The position numbers were made by a program, and so were the translations under genes. This document shows positions 57,706 to 64,000 of a stretch of 64,000 nt of DNA, one piece after another. Under the pieces are notes generated by a model, which was not told where the DNA came from, did not search any database, and saw nothing but the letters and a program-made list of their open reading frames with translations. Every line of letters begins with the position of its first letter. The first letter of the stretch is position 1. Source of the stretch: CBDEGU01 sp965238045 (GTDB lineage: Bacteria > Acidobacteriota > Terriglobia > Bryobacterales > UBA6623); contig CBDEGU010000008.1 of assembly GCA_965238045.1 (NCBI GenBank), forward strand, positions 248,001 through 312,000, given 5' to 3'.

Positions 57706-58353
57706 TCAGACCTGCTGGATCTCGTCGCCCATCACGAAGAAGTGAAAGCGTTCGGGCGGCAGCGAGGCGCTCTCGCCGTCGGAAACACTGGACCAGGTCT
57801 CGTACGCTTTGCCCGCCAGCGAGTCGTTGAGCAGGAACAGGAACTGATCGGAGAAGAACTGAATCGGCGGAGGCCGGCGGAAGGTCAGCCGGACTCCGAC
57901 CGCGTTTTTCAGATCGACTCCCGTGCTCGAGACGTGCTTATCGCTCAGCAGAGTAACGAAGCTGCTGCGGCCGGCATGCGGCCAGATATCGGGATGCAGC
58001 AACGGGCGAAGAACGGGTTGGGTCTCGAACGTGGTTTCGCACTGCCGTATCCACTCGACGATCGATTCGCCCCAGCACCAGTGATCGAGGAATTTTCCGT
58101 AGCGTTCGGCCAGGTTGATCGCCAGATCGAAACGCTGACTTTCGGTCGCCGTGCGCGGCCATGCCTGGCGAACCGAGACGGGGATCAGCTCGTCCAAGGC
58201 GACAATTTCTTCGGCCTTGCCGACTGTCTCGCCCATTCTCGCCGGGCGCGCACAGTCCTTGAGCAGCAGAGGCGGGAGTTCATGGACAGCGGCGCCCGGA
58301 ATTTCGACGTACTTGCGATCGCCAAGAATTTCCATTGCCGTCTCTCGACTCAT
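57706..58353 (-). CDS. uncharacterised protein
   Basis: 215 residues with balanced composition and no signal peptide or membrane segment. Features include DELIPVSVRQAWPRTATESQ, DLAINLAERYGKFLDHWCWG and a C-terminal SLPPERFHFFVMGDEIQQV. A frame on the other strand over the same bases is as long but looks non-coding (Arg/Gln-rich). The start is ATG 58353, after a GTG in frame, with GAAGG close upstream. No family is recognised and it has no operon partner; the downstream neighbour converges. Confidence 0.5.
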   Translation of the reverse strand: MSRETAMEILGDRKYVEIPGAAVHELPPLLLKDCARPARMGETVGKAEEIVALDELIPVSVRQAWPRTATESQRFDLAINLAERYGKFLDHWCWGESIVEWIRQCETTFETQPVLRPLLHPDIWPHAGRSSFVTLLSDKHVSSTGVDLKNAVGVRLTFRRPPPIQFFSDQFLFLLNDSLAGKAYETWSSVSDGESASLPPERFHFFVMGDEIQQV

Positions 58354-58776
58354 CACCTTCGCGCCTGCCAGTTAGACGAACGCGGCGGCGGGAGGTTTCA
58401 GAGCATCGTCTACCGCATCATATTCTAAGAACGTTTCTACCGCAAGATGTTTTATTGGCAATCTTGCGCCAGCGCTGGATGACCCGGTCGAAGCAGCGCG
58501 GGCCGTGTCCGCATTCCATAGACTGCATATCGGCCATCTCGCTTGCGAACAGACAACCGAATCGTAGCAGCCCGTGGCAGAAGTCGGACTGGCGCGTTGC
58601 GAGCGGCGCGGGGCCGAAAGCGGGGCGTGACGAGGGCGAGGATGTGGTTCCGGCCGACCGAGTCGCAACTAGCCTGTCGGTCCCGCGCCGCCGCAAATCC
58701 TTGCCGCGCGTCCAGCCGGACTTCCACCACGGGCTGCTAGCGCCCCTCGCGCCTCCCGCATCGCTGAAGGACAGTT
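58354..58776. other. intergenic region without recognised genes
   Basis: Short overlapping frames here have no start signals and biased composition. A perfect inverted repeat CGCAAGAT/ATCTTGCG (58441-58448, 58461-58468) with a 12-base loop is the only structure seen; it may be an end signal for the PVC-type gene reading leftward. Confidence 0.4.
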
Positions 58777-61700
58777 TTACAGGCTTTTGAGATAGGCCAG
58801 CAGATCGGCCATGTCTTGGAGACTCATTTCCTTTTCGAGGTCTTCGGGCATGGGCGAGACACTCAGCGACCGCAAGGCGGCGATGCTGGCGCGCGGGACG
58901 ATGTCTTGCTCGCCCTTGGCGCGGCGCAGGGTGACCGAATCGGCGGTCTGCTCGGCGATCACTCCGGAAAGCGAGCGGCCGTCGGTTGTCTCCAGCAGGT
59001 ACTCCTCGTAACCGGCTTCAATGGTTTCGTTCGGCATCAGGATGTCGGTCATCAGCACTTCCTTGTTGCGAATCACCACGCCCAACAGGTCGGGGCCTAC
59101 TTCGGTTCCGAGCGGTCCGATCTGGTGGCAATCGGCGCAAACCTGGCCAAAGACGCGCCGCCCATCTTCGCTGGACCCGGTCATACTCAGCGCCGGGCGG
59201 AAGGTTTCGTAGACACTTTGCCGGCCCCGGTCCGAGAAGTCGCTGAACAAGGCCGCGGCTCGCCGCCGCATCGCCTCGTCGGGATGGCGCAGCAGTTGCC
59301 GCTGGCGCCCGCGGCTCAGCGACCAGGGCTGCAGGTCGCCGGCTTCGATGGCATCCATCACGGCGACGAGGCTCGCCTGGTGCCGGAACAAGCCGTTCAC
59401 CGCCGCCAGGCGCACTGGCCCGCTGTAGGCGCGCCAGCGCTCGAGCAGGATCGGCGCGGCGGCCGCGCCCAGCATGTGAGCGAGCGCCTCGACCGCGGCG
59501 ACTTGCAGGGGGTCGGCGCTTCGCGGATTCAGGAAGGCCTGAAGCTGGGCTGACGTTTGCCCTACAGGATCGAGTCCGAGCAGGCGGATGGCGCGGGCGC
59601 GGTCTTCTGGTGGATGGTTCTCGTCGTTTGCCGTTTTGGAGGCTTGCTGGATAAGAGTGCGCAGCGCGGGCGAGTCGCCCAGATGCAGACGCAGCAGCGA
59701 GGCCAGCGCAACGTCCCGTAACCCTGATTGCCCGGTGTTCGCCGGGGTGCTTGCCAAGCGGATTAGTTCCCGCTACGAATCCGGCAAGCGTGGCCGAGTC
59801 TTCTCGCCGCGGCCCAAACCGGTTTCGAGCCCTTTGAGCACTGCTTGTCTCCACCAGAGCGATTCCTCCGAGCGCCCGCGGGCGGCGGCGCCCGCCAGTT
59901 TGGCGACCTCGCGGTCCTTCTGCCTGGCCCCGACAATGGATGCCAGCGAGTTCAGCAGTTTAGTTTTGCCGTCGGACGCCGCGCAGGCAAAACCCGGTTT
60001 GCGGACGAGAGTCTCGATCCAGCGATCAGCATTGTCGGCGGCCGAGGCGAGAACGGCCGTCTGAAACCAGGGGCTTTCGATGTGCCTGGCGAGTACGCTT
60101 TCGAGTGCGCGAAATGTATCGTCTCCGGGCAGCAGGCTAAGCATGGACGCGGCTAGCAGCTGGACTTTCTCGCTGGGGTCGTTCACGAGACGCATTGCCT
60201 GGGTCTTGAGCGTCTCGCTGGGGAACACAGCCTCGGCAAGGCGCAAGGCGTGTTCGCGGATTCGCGCATCCGGGTCGTTGAGGGCCGCCGAGACCAGGCC
60301 GGGGCGGAGCGCGCCGAGACCCTCCAAGGTCCATAGCGCGTGCAGTCGGCCGAGTGCCGAGTCCTGGCTGCTCGCCAAGCTTGCGAGCCCGGCTACGGCT
60401 GATCTCTCTTGACGCTCAACCAGAAGCCGCTGCGCGGTCATCCTGACCCACATGTTCGGGTCGCTCAGATGGGCCACAAGGTCGTCTGTCGAGGCCGCGT
60501 GCAGCTTCAGCTGTTTCGATGGACCCGATAATTCATGAACAACACGGTCGATCCTGCCGGCTTCGGCCGACGGGAGGAACTGAATGTGATCGTGAATTTC
60601 TCGCGGGGCATACTCGGGATGCTCGACGACCGGCCGGTGGTAGGCGGCGACATAGAATGCCCCGTCCGGGCCGGTGGCGGTAAAGACGGGACGAAACCAG
60701 GCGTTGGTCGACGCCAGAAACTCGCTGCGTTCGTGCGCGCGCTGGGCGCGGAACGTCGGCCCGTCTGGAACCAAAACGTCGCGATGCACGACATTGTGTA
60801 CCGGGTCGCAGGTGAACGAGGTGTGCTCGTAAGCGGCAGGGAACCGGCCACCGGTGTAGATCGAAATTCCCGAAGCGGAGGTGAACCGGCCATGCTGCGA
60901 GTCGTGGATATAGAGCGGATCGGAGGTGACCGGAAACAGAGCCGCCGCGTTTTCATGGTCCGAGGTCGAGTGCATCCGGGCAGGGCTCGTCAAGTAGGGA
61001 TTTTGCGCAACGTAGTTTTGCGAAACGACGACGTGCCTCACGTGGTCGTTGTTCCAAACAGTGAAACGATTCCCCCAGGCATCGAAGGCGTTCCCGAATT
61101 GGGAATTTCCGGCGACCGCCTCGACCAGCCCTTCCGCGGGTTGGAAGCGGACATCAAGGGAACGAATATCGACCGGGGCCCGGCCGGGATGCCGCGGGGA
61201 GCGAATTGGCCCGCCGGGATCACCAAACTCCTTGGCGTAGCGAACCGGGCTGGGCACGCGCGGGTAGGCCAGATAGATCCAGTTGTCGATGCCGTAGAGC
61301 GGGCCGTTGACGCGAAGCTGCGGGTTCGTGGCGGCGAAACCCGTAAGCACGACCTCTCTGATGTCGGCCTTGCCGTCGCCGTCGGTGTCGGCAAAGTAGA
61401 TGACATCGGGCGCGGCGGTTACGAGAATGCCATCCCTCCAGGCCATGACGCCGTTGGGCAGCGAGAGCCCGGCGGCGAAAACGCTGCTCTGTTCATAACG
61501 GCCGTCGCCGTCGCGATCCTCGAGCATTTTCACTTGTCCCTTGGGCTCGGGTCCCAGCGGATAGTCGCGCATCTCGACGACAAAGAGACGCCCCCGCGCA
61601 TCGAAGGTCATCGCGACCGGGTCGACCACATCGGGCTCGGCGGCCACAAGCTCCAGGCGAAAACCCGGCGGCAACTCGAATGTCGCGAGCGAATCCTCGG

Positions 61701-61791
61701 GGGAGACCAGCGGGCCCTGCGCTCCGCAGCCTTGACCGAGGATGGCCAGCAGCGCGATCCACAACATCCAGCCGGCAGTGGGCATTCGCAT
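58777..61791 (-). pseudogene. PVC-type heme-binding dehydrogenase-like protein, interrupted by an in-frame TAG
   Basis: Family members are single chains of about 1000 residues: a membrane-bound-dehydrogenase propeller (here ELPPGFRLELVAAEPDVVDP, DGDGRYEQSSVFAAGL, GIDNWIYLAYPR), HEAT-like helices, and a C-terminal heme domain with CADCHQIGPLGTEVGPDL. Both parts are present in one register, but a TAG at 59773-59775 (codon 673) cuts the HEAT region: RPRLPDS-TAG-RELIRLASTP. Reading through gives 1004 residues, the normal length. The second half could restart at TTG 59757. A signal peptide (WMLWIALLAILGQGCG) makes it periplasmic. The stop may be a mutation of TGG, CAG or GAG, or a base error. Confidence 0.75.
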
Positions 61792-62061
61792 AGGAGACTC
61801 TTTGTCGCTGTATATTGCTGCGCTTAGATCAAGCCGCGTTGTTGAAGACGATCATGAGGCCCGACGGATCCGCCGACCGAGGTCTCGTTTTCTACAATCA
61901 GGAAGACGCGTGCCCGCCGGGGGACCTGGCACCCATCGCCAAGCCGGGACGCAGTACGTCCGATGGCGCGGCGGCACGACCTGGCCTCGTGAGCGCGGTC
62001 ACTATTATATGACTACCGATATACGAATGCCGAATGTACGAATGGGGAAATTCGGCGTCGC

Positions 62062-62670
62062 ATGACCTCCCGCCAGGTACTCTCACAAACGCGCATCGTG
62101 CCGCGGAAATTCTACGAGCGCCCGACACTGCGCGTGGCGCGCGACCTGCTCGGCAAACTCATTGTTCACCGGGCAGGCCCGGAGTTGCTCGCCGGACGGA
62201 TTGTCGAAACCGAGGCCTACCTCGGAGTGAACGACCCGGCGGCACATACCGCTCGCGGGAGTACCCAGCGCACTCGTGTGATTTTCGGTCCGCCCGGCCA
62301 CGCCTACGTCTATCTCTGCTACGGCATGTATGACTGCTTGAATCTGGTTACCGAACCGGATGGCGCGGCCGGTTGCGTGCTGATTCGGGCACTCGAACCC
62401 GTCGCTGGACTGGACGGCATCCGCCGCCGCCGGCCGAAAGCCAAACGTCTTCGCGACCTGGCTTCCGGTCCTGGCAAGCTGACCATGGCGCTGGGCATCG
62501 GGCCAGAGCACTACGGCGCCGATGTGACACGCGGGCTCCTGACGGTTCGCGCCTTTCGGCTCCCGCGGGACTTTGAGACCGTTACGAGCCGGCGAGTCGG
62601 AATTTCGGCGGCCCAGGAACTGCCATACCGCTACTACATCAAGGACAATGAGCATGTGAGCGGCCGCTGA
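62062..62670 (+). CDS. DNA-3-methyladenine glycosylase (AAG/MPG family)
   Basis: 202 residues. Base-excision repair glycosylase that removes alkylated purines. Family marks: ARDLLGKLIVHR, IVETEAYLGVNDPAAHTARG with the catalytic Glu in the ETEAY motif, GHAYVYLCYGMYDCLNLVTE, VLIRALEP and SGPGKLTMALGI. No ribosome site is strong; ATG 62062 fits the family length. DNA polymerase IV follows after 30 bases, making a small DNA-damage pair. The 270 bases upstream hold no clear gene. Confidence 0.92.
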   Translation: MTSRQVLSQTRIVPRKFYERPTLRVARDLLGKLIVHRAGPELLAGRIVETEAYLGVNDPAAHTARGSTQRTRVIFGPPGHAYVYLCYGMYDCLNLVTEPDGAAGCVLIRALEPVAGLDGIRRRRPKAKRLRDLASGPGKLTMALGIGPEHYGADVTRGLLTVRAFRLPRDFETVTSRRVGISAAQELPYRYYIKDNEHVSGR

Positions 62671-62700
62671 ACTCCGATCGTGGCTGCTTGCGCAACCGTC

Positions 62701-63957
62701 ATGGCCGCCCGGACGATTTTTCACGTCGACATGGACGCCTTTTTCGTGTCGGTCGAAGAACTCTACGATCCCAGCCTCAAAGGCAAGCCGGTCGTCGTGG
62801 GAGGCCGGTCCCATGAGCGCGGCGTCGTGGCGGCGGCCTCCTATGCGGTAAGAAAGTTCGGCGTGCACTCGGCGATGCCCCTGCGCCGCGCTCACCGCTT
62901 GTGCCCGCAAGCGATTTTCATCGAAGGGCATCCGGAAAGATATCGCGAGTACTCGCATCGCGTGCACGCGATCCTCGAGCGCTTCTCTCCCAAGGTTGAG
63001 ATGGCGTCGATCGACGAAGCCTATCTGGACATGACGGGATCCGAGCGTCTCCTGGGACCGCCTCTCGACGCCGGGAATCGTCTGCATCGCGCCGTCGCCG
63101 AGGAGACGAAGCTGGCTTGTTCGATCGGCATCGGCACATCGCGCCTGGTTGCAAAGATCTGCTCCGGGCTTGCCAAACCCCGCGGGATGCTGTGGGTTTC
63201 TCCAGGAGCCGAGGCTGCGTTTCTTGCTCCGCTCGACATTCGGAAGATTCCAGGCGTCGGACGCGTCACCGAGCAGAGTCTGCGCAAGCGAGGCATCGAA
63301 AAAATCGGGCAACTGGCTTCGCTCAACGAACAGGATCTCAAGAAACACTGGGGCAAGCTGGGCCTGGCGCTAGGCGGCAAGGCGCGCGGCCTCGATGCCG
63401 GCGGATGGTTTGAAGGCGAGGTGGGCGAGGACGAAAACCCAAAGTCGATCAGCCACGAAACGACCTTCTTCGAAGATACCGCCGACCGCCAACAGCTCGA
63501 AGCCACTCTGGCGAAACTCTCGCAGATGGTCGGGCGCCGCCTGCGCGAGCACGGCCTCTACGGCCGCACCGTGCAGATCAAACTTCGCTACGCGGACTTT
63601 TCGACCTATACTCGTGCCCGAACACTCGAAGAAGCAACGCAGCTCGATTACAAGATCTTGGAGGCGGCGAAGAAACTCTTCCGCGAGAACTGGAAGCCAT
63701 CCCGGCCGGTTCGCCTGCTCGGTGTCCATGTCTCCGGGCTTGAGGAGAGCGAAGGGCAGCTCGACTTGATCGAAAACGAGCAAAAGGAAAAGTGGAGCCG
63801 GGCACTGCGCGCCGTCGACCAGCTCCGCGACCGCTACGGCGAGTCGGCACTCGGCCTGGCCGCCGCGCTGAGGCACGGGCGCACGGAACGAGTACATGAA
63901 AATCCGGCGAGTCTGCCCGGCAAGAGGTCCAAATCGAAAAACCGCAACTCGAAATAA
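62701..63957 (+). CDS. dinB: DNA polymerase IV (Y family)
   Basis: 418 residues. Translesion polymerase with FHVDMDAFFVSVEELYDPSL (first metal-binding Asp), VVAAASYAVRKFGVHSAMPL, the catalytic ASIDEAYLDMT, CSIGIGTSRLVAKI, helix-hairpin-helix IRKIPGVGRVTEQSL and a little-finger domain (about 250-360). The ATG just before RTIFHVDMDAFF fits the family; a GTG seven codons earlier is possible. The tail is basic (PGKRSKSKNRNSK) and lacks an obvious beta-clamp motif. It lies directly after the 3-methyladenine glycosylase gene. No LexA-type site was identified. Confidence 0.93.
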   Translation: MAARTIFHVDMDAFFVSVEELYDPSLKGKPVVVGGRSHERGVVAAASYAVRKFGVHSAMPLRRAHRLCPQAIFIEGHPERYREYSHRVHAILERFSPKVEMASIDEAYLDMTGSERLLGPPLDAGNRLHRAVAEETKLACSIGIGTSRLVAKICSGLAKPRGMLWVSPGAEAAFLAPLDIRKIPGVGRVTEQSLRKRGIEKIGQLASLNEQDLKKHWGKLGLALGGKARGLDAGGWFEGEVGEDENPKSISHETTFFEDTADRQQLEATLAKLSQMVGRRLREHGLYGRTVQIKLRYADFSTYTRARTLEEATQLDYKILEAAKKLFRENWKPSRPVRLLGVHVSGLEESEGQLDLIENEQKEKWSRALRAVDQLRDRYGESALGLAAALRHGRTERVHENPASLPGKRSKSKNRNSK

Positions 63958-64000
63958 CGGTGAGAAGAGCGAGTCAGACCTGGCAATGGTAGACGCAGGC

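Noticed and set aside
57679..58428. 249-codon plus-strand frame over the unknown minus gene
   Set aside because: Arg/Gln-rich composition and no start signals; the minus frame looks more protein-like, though neither is certain.

Overview
The window is high-GC bacterial DNA. It most resembles an acidobacterium of the Solibacter/Bryobacter kind, as an inference from gene families with no phylogeny run. Pointers are a PSD1/DUF1501/DUF1552/DUF1592 operon with CxxCH motifs, a large TonB-dependent-receptor-like outer-membrane protein, three Gfo/Idh/MocA oxidoreductases, PASTA-less Ser/Thr kinases fused to TolB/PD40-type propellers, a PVC-type heme-binding protein, and the bacterial order tRNAs-tuf-rpmG-tRNA-Trp-secE-nusG-rplKAJL-rpoBC.

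Layout. 0-4 kb: an NHL propeller protein and a TonB-dependent-receptor-like barrel (+). 4.1-15.3 kb: six closely spaced minus-strand genes (DUF1501, PSD1, cytochrome-WD40, PPC protein, DUF1592, DUF1552), probably one operon for exported proteins of unknown substrate; the DUF1592 gene carries a one-base frameshift. 15.4-17.3 kb: a sodium:solute symporter with a small membrane partner. 17.7-20.8 kb: a Cys-rich protein and two Gfo/Idh/MocA enzymes. 21.1-35.9 kb: the housekeeping core, four tRNAs then tuf, rpmG, tRNA-Trp, secE, nusG, rplK, rplA, rplJ, rplL, rpoB and rpoC, with visible promoters and a terminator. 36-39.3 kb: a redoxin/DsbD-alpha protein whose active site is interrupted by an in-frame TGA (candidate selenoprotein) and a PL10-type pectate lyase. 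39.6-45.3 kb: two tandem paralogous receptor kinases, the upstream one broken by a 7-bp tandem duplication. 45.5-47.9 kb: two back-to-back toxin-antitoxin modules (higBA, brnTA), both with damaged toxin genes; brnT is split by an IS630-family element. 47.9-49.3 kb: a C/A-rich non-coding stretch with degenerate repeats and a structured-RNA candidate. 49.3-53.7 kb: argD-like aminotransferase and B12-dependent ribonucleotide reductase. 53.9-64 kb: an FG-GAP protein, a third Gfo/Idh/MocA enzyme, a barrel-like protein, an unknown minus gene, a PVC-type heme-binding gene split by an in-frame TAG, 3-methyladenine glycosylase and DNA polymerase IV.

Most striking signals: (1) a 176-189 bp palindromic MITE-like element in three copies, with 4-bp flanking duplications at two of them; the third copy sits in frame between the start codon and signal peptide of the FG-GAP gene, and removing element plus one duplication rebuilds a normal signal peptide; (2) the candidate selenocysteine redoxin; (3) a Cys-rich zinc-ribbon-like insertion in the RpoB N-terminus; (4) the IS630 insertion at a CTAG site whose removal rebuilds brnT exactly. 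Several genes are disrupted by small lesions, so either local gene decay or assembly error must be considered.
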